A DNA stretch of 64,000 nucleotides from Peptidiphaga gingivicola (GTDB taxonomy: Bacteria > Actinomycetota > Actinomycetes > Actinomycetales > Actinomycetaceae). This document shows, one piece after another, positions 53,049 through 61,240 of this stretch. Made by a program: the position numbers and the translations under genes. Where the stretch lies: positions 310,001-374,000 of the forward strand of contig NZ_LVZK01000003.1 of assembly GCF_001652275.1 (NCBI RefSeq), in the 5' to 3' direction. The notes beneath the pieces were generated by a model. That model was not told the DNA's origin. It searched no databases and was given only the letters and a program-made list of their open reading frames with translations. The stretch's first letter is position 1. Each line of letters opens with the position of its first letter.

Positions 53049-54575
53049 CTAGACCTGAAGGGACTCACGCACCTCGCGATGCCGCTCGAGAACTTTTGCC
53101 ACGGGGTCCACCAGCAGCTTCTTCGCCGAGTCGTAAAGGGCGGCCATGGCGATGTCCCCGTAGGCCAGCGCGGCCTTCTCCGCCGCGCTTATGTGAGCCC
53201 GCCTTCCGAAAAACCATCCGGCAGCCGCGCAGACCACGCCGGCCACGCCGAACGCTATCCGCGCGGCGGGCGCCCCGACCGGGATGCCCAGCGCGGCGCA
53301 CACGATCCCCGCCACTCCCAGAATGAAGCCGAGGGCAACGAGGGCAAGGGCGCCGAACCGCGGGACCTTGGGGGTCTCGACCTTGCGAATCGTCGCGCCG
53401 ATGGTGCGTCGAATCCTCTCCGGTTCGGGAATGACCTCGGTGACGGCCTCCTGCCAGCGGTCGGGCAGGCCGGATCTGACGTGGGCGATCCAGGCGTCGC
53501 GCGTCGCCACCACCATGGACGCCGCGGGCTGATCGGCGTTTGCAATGGCCGTCTGCCCCAGGCTGTAGCCGGCCTGGCGGAGGGATTGGACGACGGCGGG
53601 CGCGCCGGTCGCCTCATACAGCGAGCGGTTGACGCGCCTGAGGGCCTCGCCCCGGACGTCCGGCTCGCGCGTGCCGACGCTCACCGACAGGCGCCGCCTG
53701 ATGGCGTCCAGCTCGGCCTGCGCGGTGGCGACGACGGCCTCGGTCCCTTCGACGGCCTCGCGCAGCTTCGCCCGAATGGGCTCCAGGCCGATGCGGTAAA
53801 GCGCCGACGTCGGATAGACCGGCACGTTCCCCAGCCCGTCGCGGTCGAGCAAGACTTTGACGTCGGCCAACAGGGTGTCGACAACGGATTCGGGAATGGT
53901 GTCCACCTGGTTGAGGATGACGATCATGTGGTCGCGCCGCTCGCGCATGGCCGCGAGATAGCTTTCATGGATGAGGTGATCGGCGTACTTCTGCGGATCG
54001 AGAACCCAAATGAGCACGTCGACCTGCGGAAGAACCTGATCGACGAGGACCGAGTTTCCGATCTGCACGGAATCGTGGTCGGGCAGATCGAGGAGCACGA
54101 GGGAATCGAGGTCGTGCTTGCCGGTCGTGAGGATCGAATGGTAGTCGATCCTGCGCGAGGGGCGGACGCCTATCATGTCCAGCACGGCGTCGGCGTCGGC
54201 GTTCCACACGCAGGCGGAAGCCTCTTCCGTGGTCGGGCGCAGCTCGCCGGGATCGGCGAAGTTCAGTCCCGTTATCGCATTGAAGAGCGTCGACTTGCCG
54301 CCTCCCGTTCCGCCCGCCAGAGCGGCCACGGTCACCCCGAAACCGGCCCATGCGCGGGCCTCAACGGCCTGCAGCTCCTCGTTGGCGCGCGCCGCCACCC
54401 AGGGGTCGAAGGCGTCGCCTCCGGCGTCGATCGCCTCGCGCAGCTTCGCGATCCTCTCGGCCACCCCCCGCATGGCGGGCTCTCGTGAAAGGGGGCTCTG
54501 CCCGTAGGCAGGGGTCTCCTCGAAAACGCCGTCGGGCTGCGTGGCGCCCGCGGAGTCCTGTGCGTGATCGTTCAT
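53049..54575 (-). CDS. Dynamin-like GTPase with C-terminal membrane anchor (second gene of pair)
   Basis: 508 aa. GTPase elements: G1 LAGGTGGGKSTLFNAI (about 57-72), a Thr in LRPTTEEAS for G2, G3 LLDLPDHDSVQ and G4 VILNQVDT. After the G domain a mostly helical region carries two close TM segments (about 415-460: FGALALVALGFILGVAGIVCAALGI and the following hydrophobic helix). A basic/helical tail follows. Membrane remodelling or division-site association is the known role of such bacterial dynamin-like pairs (for example DynA/DynB). It starts 11 bp after its partner gene and is co-transcribed. Confidence 0.8.
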   Translation of the reverse strand: MNDHAQDSAGATQPDGVFEETPAYGQSPLSREPAMRGVAERIAKLREAIDAGGDAFDPWVAARANEELQAVEARAWAGFGVTVAALAGGTGGGKSTLFNAITGLNFADPGELRPTTEEASACVWNADADAVLDMIGVRPSRRIDYHSILTTGKHDLDSLVLLDLPDHDSVQIGNSVLVDQVLPQVDVLIWVLDPQKYADHLIHESYLAAMRERRDHMIVILNQVDTIPESVVDTLLADVKVLLDRDGLGNVPVYPTSALYRIGLEPIRAKLREAVEGTEAVVATAQAELDAIRRRLSVSVGTREPDVRGEALRRVNRSLYEATGAPAVVQSLRQAGYSLGQTAIANADQPAASMVVATRDAWIAHVRSGLPDRWQEAVTEVIPEPERIRRTIGATIRKVETPKVPRFGALALVALGFILGVAGIVCAALGIPVGAPAARIAFGVAGVVCAAAGWFFGRRAHISAAEKAALAYGDIAMAALYDSAKKLLVDPVAKVLERHREVRESLQV

Positions 54576-54586
54576 TCGTCTCCTTA

Positions 54587-56209
54587 TTACACCCGATCGC
54601 GGTACTCGCTCGCCCGAAGGCGAAGCTGTCGTCCGTTGCCCACCGGAATCTCGTCTAGTACCGAAGTGTATGCGTCAACGACCCGAGATATGCCATCCTC
54701 CAGGCGGACGGCGAGGGATTCCCTGGCCGGACGAAGCGCCTCGCCGAGTCCCACGGTGCGCAGAGCCGTCTCGGCGCCGTTCACTCCGCCGGCTGCAGAG
54801 CCGAGCAAAGCGGCCGTCCCCTCGCGCGTGAACCAGGGGTTTTCGGGCACCGCCGCCACCGCCTTCGCAAGATCCTCCAGCCATTGCTCGACGACGTCCT
54901 TGGTGATCTCGGACGTATCGATCCTCTTGGCTGCCTCGTCGCGATACTCTTCGGTGTTGACCATGTCCTCCCGCCAGCTCTTGTCGATTTTGCCCTGCAA
55001 TGTGACGACGGCCTGGCTGAAGCCTACCTCTATGGCGCCGCGGACGCCTTCGAACACCGTCTTGGCGGCGGCGTCGCGCTGAGACTTTTTACGCCCGTCC
55101 GAAACTCGCGGCTTCTCCCCGGCCACGAGGGAGTCCAGCACGCCGCCCGTCGAGGCGAAGGTCAGCCACGACGTCGTCGGCGCGCCCTGGCCGTACCTGC
55201 CCGAGCGGGCGTTCGAAGCGAGTTTCGACATCGGCTGCTCGGCCTCCGCCTTGGCCCTGTCGGCGAGGCTCTGCACCGAGTTCGCCTGCATCTCGACGGC
55301 CTCCGACAACTCGATGAGCTGGCGGCGCAGATCGGGCAGCATCGCGTCGCTCATCTTCTCGACGAGGACTTCGCCGACTCTCGTGGAGGCGATGACGTGG
55401 AGCCAGTCGCGGATCTCTGTGACGTCGTCGGGGTCGAGGCGCGAATCGCGCGGCCCGGCGTCGGGCACAATGAGGAGCGGAACCTCGCCCATGTCGACGG
55501 CGTCGAGCCTTTCCGTGAGGTCCGCTCGGATCTTCGGCAGGGCCTCGAGCGAGACCCGGTTGAGCACTATGGCGGTGCTCATGCCGCGCTCGTTCGCGTC
55601 CACGAGGGTCTGCCACGCGAGGGCGTCCCCATACCGCGAGGCGGTTGTGACGAAGAGCCAGAAATCGGCGGCGTCGAGCAATCGCCGCGAAATTTCGCGG
55701 TTGTTCGCGTCGACGGAGTCCAGGTCCGGGGCGTCGACGAGAATGAGTCCGGGAATCGCCTTGTCTGTGACGACGACGCGGCCCATCTCGGCGATCGCGT
55801 GATCCTCCATGACCTTCGTGTCCTTCGGATGGACCGATATGACCGGTGTGCGCGTCGTCGGGCGGATGACCGACGCCGGAGAGATGTCCTCACCCAGCAG
55901 CGAGTTGAATATCGTCGACTTCCCAGCGCCGGAGGATCCGCCTAGAACCGTGACGGTGGGAAGCCCGTCGGTTCTCAGGTGCGGAAGGATCCTCGCGGCC
56001 AACTGTGTGCGCAGCCGTTTGCGCGCGTCGTTCAACTGCATCGATCCGGGAAGATCGAGCGGCAAACGCGCGTTGTCCAGCGCCGAGATCGTGCGAGCGA
56101 TGAGGTCGGCAAGGTCGCTTCGGTTCTGCGGTGTCTTCACCCGTTCATTATCGACCATCATTAGACGCGAGTAGAAGTCACTCGCCCAACAGTTGACCTT
56201 TTCAACCAA
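54587..56209 (-). CDS. Dynamin-like GTPase (first gene of pair)
   Basis: 540 aa. G1 LGGSSGAGKSTIFNSLLG (about 92-109), Thr-rich G2 VIRPTTRTPV, G3 LVDAPDLDSVD (DAPD in place of DxPG), G4 VLNRVS (weaker than NKxD). A long helical C-terminal part (300-540) with heptads follows; no clear TM helix. Likely forms a heteromeric complex with the membrane-anchored partner encoded 11 bp downstream. The start is uncertain: TTG at 56209 has a perfect GGAGGAG 5 bases upstream, while ATGs at 56161/56158 lack one; I keep the TTG. tRNA-Arg lies upstream on the other strand. Confidence 0.8.
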   Translation of the reverse strand: MVEKVNCWASDFYSRLMMVDNERVKTPQNRSDLADLIARTISALDNARLPLDLPGSMQLNDARKRLRTQLAARILPHLRTDGLPTVTVLGGSSGAGKSTIFNSLLGEDISPASVIRPTTRTPVISVHPKDTKVMEDHAIAEMGRVVVTDKAIPGLILVDAPDLDSVDANNREISRRLLDAADFWLFVTTASRYGDALAWQTLVDANERGMSTAIVLNRVSLEALPKIRADLTERLDAVDMGEVPLLIVPDAGPRDSRLDPDDVTEIRDWLHVIASTRVGEVLVEKMSDAMLPDLRRQLIELSEAVEMQANSVQSLADRAKAEAEQPMSKLASNARSGRYGQGAPTTSWLTFASTGGVLDSLVAGEKPRVSDGRKKSQRDAAAKTVFEGVRGAIEVGFSQAVVTLQGKIDKSWREDMVNTEEYRDEAAKRIDTSEITKDVVEQWLEDLAKAVAAVPENPWFTREGTAALLGSAAGGVNGAETALRTVGLGEALRPARESLAVRLEDGISRVVDAYTSVLDEIPVGNGRQLRLRASEYRDRV

Positions 56210-56360
56210 GAACTCCTCCGCGAGCTGCCGAGGGGAGGCTCTCGACGCAATTCATGAGCTTTGCCTCACCCGCCGCGCGAACTTCGCCCCGCGCGGCCCA
56301 TGAGCTTCACCCCACACAGCGGGCACGGCATGCGAGCCTCCCCCAGCGTCCGGTACATTT

Positions 56361-56402
56361 GGTGCGCAAGCCTCCATGCTTGGCGCGCAAGCCTCCATAG
56401 CT
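56361..56402 (+). repeat. 21-bp tandem duplication covering the 5' end of tRNA-Arg
   Basis: A unit starting GGyGCGCAAGCCTCCAT occurs at 56361-56381 and 56382-56402 with two or three differences. The second copy contains the first 12 bases of the tRNA, so a partial 5' tRNA sequence (GCCTCCAT) lies 21 bp upstream of the true one. Confidence 0.85.
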
Positions 56403-56463
56403 CAATGGATAGAGCAACGGCCTTCTAATCCGCAGGTTTCCGGTTCGAGTCCGGATGGGGGCA
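56391..56463 (+). tRNA. tRNA-Arg (anticodon UCU)
   Basis: Acceptor stem GCCTCCA/TGGGGGC, D-arm GCTC/GAGC, anticodon loop CTTCTAA, T-arm TCCGG/CCGGA with TTCGAGT, discriminator A. The anticodon stem is imperfect: 27-31 ACGGC against 39-43 TCCGC leaves only three central pairs, with an A-C mismatch at 27-43 and a C-U mismatch at 31-39. CCA is not encoded. Reads AGA, a rare codon here. Confidence 0.9.
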
Positions 56464-56559
56464 CTAAGTCCCCGGGTCCGTCGACGGCGTCGGAGGCGTC
56501 CGACGCACGCGTGACATCCATGGGTACCAAAAGCCGATAGCGCTTGCTCGCGCAGCGAG

Positions 56560-56565
56560 TAGGAT
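56560..56565 (+). promoter_or_regulatory. -10 box of a leaderless orn transcript
   Basis: TAGGAT, 6 bases, then the GTG start of orn at 56572. No Shine-Dalgarno sequence lies in between. TAGGAT is the same hexamer used before the first M13 peptidase. Confidence 0.5.
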
Positions 56566-56571
56566 ACCCGT

Positions 56572-57231
56572 GTGAGCTACCGTGATATGAACAACCCCAT
56601 CGTCTGGATCGATTGCGAAATGACCGGTCTCGATCTGAACGTCGACGAACTCGTCGAAGTCGCCGTCGTCATAACCGATTCCGAGCTGAATCCCGTCGAC
56701 GAAGGGATAGACGTCCTCATCCGGCCCAGCGACGCCGCCGTCGAACACATGGGAGACTTCGTGCGCCAGATGCACACCGCCTCGGGGCTCATCGAGGAAT
56801 GGAAGAACGGCCTCACGCTCGAAGAGGCGCGCGAGCAAGTGCTCGCCTACATCCGAAGGCACATCCCCGAGGCCCAGAAGGCCCCGCTCGGCGGCAACTC
56901 CGTGGGAACGGACAAGGCTTTCCTCGAAAAGTACATGCCCGACGTCGTCGCCCACCTCCACTATCGCCTCATCGACGTCTCCTCCCTCAAGGAGCTCGCC
57001 AAGCGCTGGTACCCGCGCACGTACTTCGCGGCGCCTGAAAAGACGGGCAACCATCGCGCCTTGGGAGACATCTACGATTCGATCGACGAGCTCCACTACT
57101 ATCGCGACGCGCTCATGCCCGCCGGCGACGGCCTGACGACCGACGAGGCGCGGTCGCTCGGCACGCGCTACGCGGGAACGACGGCGCGCCTCGTCGCCAA
57201 GGCGAACGCCGCCGGCTCCCCGCGCGGCTAG
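56572..57231 (+). CDS. orn: Oligoribonuclease
   Basis: 219 aa. DEDDh 3'-5' exonuclease degrading 2-5-mer RNA (and pGpG). Motifs: IVWIDCEMTGLDLNVDELVEVAVVITD (D and E of exo I), the LGGNSVGTDKAFLEKYMP segment (exo II Asp), and NHRALGDIYDSIDELHYYRDAL (exo III with His and Asp). The final 30 residues are lineage-specific. GTG start directly behind TAGGAT plus 6 bases. The TAG stop shares CTAG (57228-57231) with the stop of the convergent ABC ATPase gene. Essential in many actinobacteria. Confidence 0.95.
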   Translation: MSYRDMNNPIVWIDCEMTGLDLNVDELVEVAVVITDSELNPVDEGIDVLIRPSDAAVEHMGDFVRQMHTASGLIEEWKNGLTLEEAREQVLAYIRRHIPEAQKAPLGGNSVGTDKAFLEKYMPDVVAHLHYRLIDVSSLKELAKRWYPRTYFAAPEKTGNHRALGDIYDSIDELHYYRDALMPAGDGLTTDEARSLGTRYAGTTARLVAKANAAGSPRG

Positions 57232-58127
57232 AGGCTGGAGCACCACTCCCCCGCGATCTCCTCGTAGGAGAAGATGTCAAGGAACTTCTTGGCCCGTTCG
57301 GTGGCCGGATGGCTGAAGAACTCCTTCGGGGCGCTCTCTTCCACGATCTTGCCGGCGTCCATGAAGATCACCCTGTCGGCGATGGCCCGGGCGAAGCCCA
57401 TTTCGTGGGTGACGATCACCATCGTCATGCCGTCGCGCGCCAATTCCAGAACGACGTCGAGGACCTCGCGCACCATCTCGGGGTCGAGCGAGGCGGTGAC
57501 CTCGTCGAGAAGAAGGATCTCGGGCTTCATCATGAGCGCCCGAACGATGGCCACGCGCTGCTTCTGTCCGCCCGAAAGCTGGCGGGGGAAGGACTCAGCC
57601 TTGTCCAGCAGGCCCACTCGTTTGAGCAGCTCGCCGGCGCGCCTGGCGGATTCGGCCCGCTTCTCGCCCAGAACCTTCGACGGGCCCAGCAGGAGGTTCT
57701 CCAGCACGTTCAGATGCGGGAATAGCTCGTAGCTTTGGAACACCATCCCGATCCTTTGCCGCAAAAGACTCCACGGCAGGGATTTGCTCGGGACTTTCTC
57801 GCCGTTGAACTCAATGGAACCGCCCTGGATCGGCTCCAGGCCGTTGAGCGTCCGCAGAAGCGTCGACTTGCCGCAACCGGACGGCCCGACGACGACGATC
57901 ACTTCGCCGCGGGCGACGTCGAACGACACCCCGTCGAGGGCCGTGAAATCGCCGTCGTAGACCTTGACGACGTCGCGCACGGACAGGGCCGGGGTCCGCG
58001 CCGCTTCGCCTTTGTCGGCTGAGGCTGCTTCGGCGCGGGCGACGTCGGCGGGAGAAGCGCTGCCGGGAGAAGACGCGTCGGCATGGCGGTCGGCCCCGCT
58101 GCGAGGGGCGATGGTCGAATCGGTCAC
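57228..58127 (-). CDS. Polar amino-acid ABC transporter ATP-binding protein
   Basis: 299 aa. ATPase of a glutamine/glutamate-type importer. Walker A GPSGCGKST, Q-loop FQSYELFPH, signature LSGGQKQR, Walker B LLLDEVTASLDPE, H-loop VTHEMGFARA. The N-terminal 45 residues are a Ser/Ala/Asp-rich extension not needed for the fold. GTG start at 58127 overlaps the stop of the upstream permease gene (GTGA), so they are translationally coupled. Last gene of the operon SBP-permease-permease-ATPase on the minus strand; converges on orn. Confidence 0.93.
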   Translation of the reverse strand: MTDSTIAPRSGADRHADASSPGSASPADVARAEAASADKGEAARTPALSVRDVVKVYDGDFTALDGVSFDVARGEVIVVVGPSGCGKSTLLRTLNGLEPIQGGSIEFNGEKVPSKSLPWSLLRQRIGMVFQSYELFPHLNVLENLLLGPSKVLGEKRAESARRAGELLKRVGLLDKAESFPRQLSGGQKQRVAIVRALMMKPEILLLDEVTASLDPEMVREVLDVVLELARDGMTMVIVTHEMGFARAIADRVIFMDAGKIVEESAPKEFFSHPATERAKKFLDIFSYEEIAGEWCSSL

Positions 58128-58801
58128 TTGTTCCACTTCCGTTCGAGGTATTTGGAGAACTGAGAGATGACATAGCAGACCGCGAAGTAGAGCAGGAAAA
58201 TCGCTCCGTACACCCACAGCGCGGCCTTCGGGTAGGCAAAGCGGTTCGCGTCGATGATCTGCTGGCCCACCTTGAGCACTTCGGTCACGCCGATGAGCAC
58301 CACCAGCGAGGTGGTCATGATCATGCGGTTGGCCAGGTTGATCGTCAGAGGCAGGAGCCGCCTGACAGTCTGGGGAAGAATGACGTTGAGGTTGACCTGC
58401 GCCTTCGTCATTCCCAAAGCGAAGCCGCTGGCGTACTGATGGGCGGGGATCGACTGCACGGCGCTTCGAACGAGGTCGCCCATCTCGGCGCTTCCCCACA
58501 CAGAGAAGACGATGACCGCGGTCGTGAATCCGCCGAGGTTGACGCCGGTGTGCGTCGCCAGACTGAAGTAGACGACGAAAAGAAGGACCAGTTGCGGCAT
58601 GAAGCGGACGAATTCCAGGTATGCCCGCGTCAGGAAACGCAGGAAACGCTTCTTGCTCGTCATCGCAATTCCGACGAAGAGCCCGAAGAAAATGGAGATC
58701 GCCAGGGCAAGCAGAGCGATGGACACGCTGGTCCACAGGCCTTCGAGGAGCCGAAGAAAGTTTCTTCCCTGCCACAGAACCTCAATTCCCGAATTCTGCA
58801 C
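58124..58801 (-). CDS. Polar amino-acid ABC transporter permease (second)
   Basis: 225 aa, HisM/GlnP type with five or six TM helices (about 22-44, 56-74, 85-105, 145-160, 195-215). The inner-membrane EAA loop reads SGFALGMTKAQVNLNVILPQTVRRLLP (about 130-156), the contact site for the ATPase. ATG at 58801, overlapping the previous permease gene by 20 bases; 4-base overlap with the ATPase gene downstream. Confidence 0.92.
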   Translation of the reverse strand: MQNSGIEVLWQGRNFLRLLEGLWTSVSIALLALAISIFFGLFVGIAMTSKKRFLRFLTRAYLEFVRFMPQLVLLFVVYFSLATHTGVNLGGFTTAVIVFSVWGSAEMGDLVRSAVQSIPAHQYASGFALGMTKAQVNLNVILPQTVRRLLPLTINLANRMIMTTSLVVLIGVTEVLKVGQQIIDANRFAYPKAALWVYGAIFLLYFAVCYVISQFSKYLERKWNK

Positions 58802-59441
58802 GGCGCGCCCTCCTTTCGAGGTAGGCGCCGGCGAGGGAGACCGGCAGAATGATGGCGATGTAGAAGGCGACCAGGAGGAAGAGCGCCTCCGTCGTGTCGT
58901 AGTCGTTTCCTATCTTCTCCCGAGCCACATACACCAAATCGTTGAGGGCGACGACGGAGACAACGGACGTCTCTTTGACGAGGAAGATGACGTTGGCGAC
59001 GAGAGCCGCCACCGATCGCGAAAGAGCCTGCGGGACGATCACGTAGACCATCGCGTTGACCCGCGTCATGCCCAGAGACCGGGCGGATTCCCACTGGATC
59101 GTCCCGACGGAGTCGAAACCGGACCGGAAGGCCTCGGCCATGTATCCCCCTCCGAGAAAGCTCAGCCCGATGATCGCGGAGGCTTCGGAGGAAAGGACGA
59201 CGCCCGCCTTCGGCAGGCCGTAGTAGATAAAAAAGAGCTGGACGATGAGCGGAGTGTTGCGCGAGAGCTCGATGTAGAGGCCCACCGCGCGTTTGGCGAC
59301 GGGAACGTCGAGATACCGGATGATCGCACACACAAGCCCGATGGCGAGCGACGCCGCGATTCCGACGGCGGCCACCCGCACCGTGACGAGCGCCCCCTCC
59401 AGGAAGTAGGGCAGGTACTCGCGCAAGACCTGGGAATTCAC
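58782..59441 (-). CDS. Polar amino-acid ABC transporter permease (first)
   Basis: 219 aa from GTG at 59441 (VNSQVLREYLPYFLEGA). The frame is open far upstream, but that stretch is Arg/Ala/Ser-rich and not coding. TM helices around 14-38, 58-76, 90-108, 150-168, 185-206. EAA loop SARSLGMTRVNAMVYVIVPQALSRSVAAL (about 115-143). Its end overlaps the second permease gene by 20 bases. Specificity among amino acids cannot be told. Confidence 0.9.
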   Translation of the reverse strand: MNSQVLREYLPYFLEGALVTVRVAAVGIAASLAIGLVCAIIRYLDVPVAKRAVGLYIELSRNTPLIVQLFFIYYGLPKAGVVLSSEASAIIGLSFLGGGYMAEAFRSGFDSVGTIQWESARSLGMTRVNAMVYVIVPQALSRSVAALVANVIFLVKETSVVSVVALNDLVYVAREKIGNDYDTTEALFLLVAFYIAIILPVSLAGAYLERRARRAEFGN

Positions 59442-59574
59442 CTTCGCGTGACCTTTCTTTGGGGCGGCCTGGACCGTTGAGTCTGCAGCCGCACATACTG
59501 CGCGCCGACGGTTTCGCCGACGCCGTGGCCGAGGGCGGGAAGCCGCGCCTGAGGCTGCGCCCCGCCCTCCGAGG

Positions 59575-60753
59575 TCACTTGCCGGCCGCCTGGGACTCGG
59601 CCGCCGAATCGGGCGCTTCGGAGCCGGCGGCTCCCGCCGACGCCTCGGGGCTGGCCGATTCTTGGCCCTTGCCGGACTCTTCGCCCTTGCCTGCGCCGTC
59701 GACCTCGCCGCCCTCGACGACGAGCTCGTCGGGCTTGGCCGAGTCTCCGTAGACGGGCGCGAGCGTCTTCTCGTAAGCCTTGTGGAAGAACTTCTCCTTG
59801 CCGAGGGTTTCAAGCTCTTTGTTCAGCCAACTGCGAAGGGGGGCGTTGCCCTTCTGGACGGCTCCCGCGATGGTGTCCACGGGGCCGAGCTGCGTAATGC
59901 CTGTGACGAACTTGTCCTTGTTCTCACCCTGCCTGGAGAAGGCCAAGGCCTCGGTGTTGTCGGTGACCCACACGTCCCCGCGGCCGTCGGCGAGCGCGTT
60001 GTAGACGTCGGAGTACTGGTCGTACTTGGCGGGCTTCCAATCGGGGTGCTTCGCCTGAATGTAGGAGTCCGCAGTGGTTCCTTTGACCACCAGGATCTTC
60101 TTGCCGGAGAGCTGGCTCTCGGACGTGATCGGGGCGTCTTTGCGCGAGACGGCGCCGAGCGAAACCTTCATGTAGGGCTTTGCGAAATCGACCTTTTCCG
60201 CGCGCTCGGGCGTGACCGTGAAATTGGCCAAGATGACGTCGACCTTGCCGGAGGTCAGGTACTCGACCCGCGAATCTGCCACGACGGGCACAAGCTCGAG
60301 CTTGACGCCCAGATCCTTCGCGATCCTCTTGGCGTATTCGACGTCGTAGCCGACGTTCGTCCCATCCGAATCTGTGTACCCGAAGGGCGCCTTGTCGCCG
60401 AAAACGCCGATGCGAACGGTTCCCGCGGCCTTGATCTGCTCGGGAGTCCGCGCCCCCACGGGCTTGACGGAGGATCCGCCGGCCCCCTTCGTCCCTTCCG
60501 AGGTTCCGCCCGAGGCGTCGTCCGACGCGTCCTTCGACGTCAGGCTCCGAGCGCCGAAGTACGCCAGAACGAAGACGAGCGCGGCGAGAAGCGCGAGGCC
60601 GGCAACCTTCAGCCCCTTGCCCGAACGGGAGGAGGCCTTGGCCACCAGCTCGTCGATGTCGTGAGACCTCTCTTCGGCCTGGGGCTCGTCGACCGCTTCG
60701 GAATCCTTGCCGCCTGAGACGTCGGAATTCTTGTTGTCTGAGTTATTTGACAT
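59575..60753 (-). CDS. Amino-acid ABC transporter substrate-binding protein, TM-anchored
   Basis: 392 aa. SBP_bac_3 domain (about 108-345) starts TVRIGVFGDKAPFGYTDSDGTNVGYDVEYAKRIAKDLGVKLE, with VDVILANFTVTPERAEKVDFAKPYM the binding-loop segment, as in PEB1/glutamate-aspartate binders. It has an unusual N-terminus: about 50 cytoplasmic acidic/polar residues, then one TM helix (about 52-70) with no lipobox, so it is a signal-anchored type II protein rather than a lipoprotein. An acidic Gly/Ser/Ala/Glu tail closes it. ATG at 60753, 133 bp upstream of the first permease gene; first gene of the operon. Confidence 0.9.
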   Translation of the reverse strand: MSNNSDNKNSDVSGGKDSEAVDEPQAEERSHDIDELVAKASSRSGKGLKVAGLALLAALVFVLAYFGARSLTSKDASDDASGGTSEGTKGAGGSSVKPVGARTPEQIKAAGTVRIGVFGDKAPFGYTDSDGTNVGYDVEYAKRIAKDLGVKLELVPVVADSRVEYLTSGKVDVILANFTVTPERAEKVDFAKPYMKVSLGAVSRKDAPITSESQLSGKKILVVKGTTADSYIQAKHPDWKPAKYDQYSDVYNALADGRGDVWVTDNTEALAFSRQGENKDKFVTGITQLGPVDTIAGAVQKGNAPLRSWLNKELETLGKEKFFHKAYEKTLAPVYGDSAKPDELVVEGGEVDGAGKGEESGKGQESASPEASAGAAGSEAPDSAAESQAAGK

Positions 60754-60913
60754 GGTTTTTCTCACTCTCGTTGGAGAAGCGTGGAACTAGAGAAAACGTG
60801 AAACTAGAGAGACTGAGAGGCGCGGCTACGGCGTCGCAGCGGAATGCGCCTCGGAGCCTCCCGCGGGCTCACGTCGGCGCGCAATCCGGGAATTTCTACC
60901 GGAGTTTCAAAGG

Positions 60914-60964
60914 CGACAACAGCGAATGCCCGCGGCGAGCGGACACATTCGGCACGTGTTGTCG
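60914..60964. promoter_or_regulatory. Nested inverted repeat in the ABC operon / NmrA spacer
   Basis: CGACAAC (60914-60920) pairs with GTTGTCG (60958-60964), and just inside CGAATG (60923-60928) pairs with CATTCG (60946-60951). The hairpin would have a 17-base loop. It lies about 160 bp upstream of the ABC substrate-binding gene and 280 bp before the NmrA-like gene. Leader RNA element or protein site; type unknown. The rest of 60754-61240 shows no gene. Confidence 0.5.
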
Positions 60965-61240
60965 TTGGTCATGGGCAAGACGTTAGCACGCTTTGGACCG
61001 GCGACCGTTAATCGAACGTCGCGGACGGCGAAGAAAACGGTTTTTCCTCTCACCGCGCATTTACGCTGAAGTTCCGCGATTTTCCTGGAATAATGGCTGC
61101 ACGTATCGACAAGGTCAAGTGTGGCAATCGTCTCCCGTGCTTGTCGGGCGAAGTCGCCGTTCTCGCAGCTCGCGACTCGGCTCGGTGGATCTGCCGCCCG
61201 CACTGCGACGGGGACAATCGAATCCTCGTAAGGAGCAATC

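Noticed and set aside
51189-54488. An uninterrupted 1099-codon frame on the plus strand over ettA, ssb and a GTPase gene
   Set aside because: It lies antisense to three recognisable genes, has the composition of a complementary frame in high-GC DNA and no domain I know. A shadow of the coding strands.
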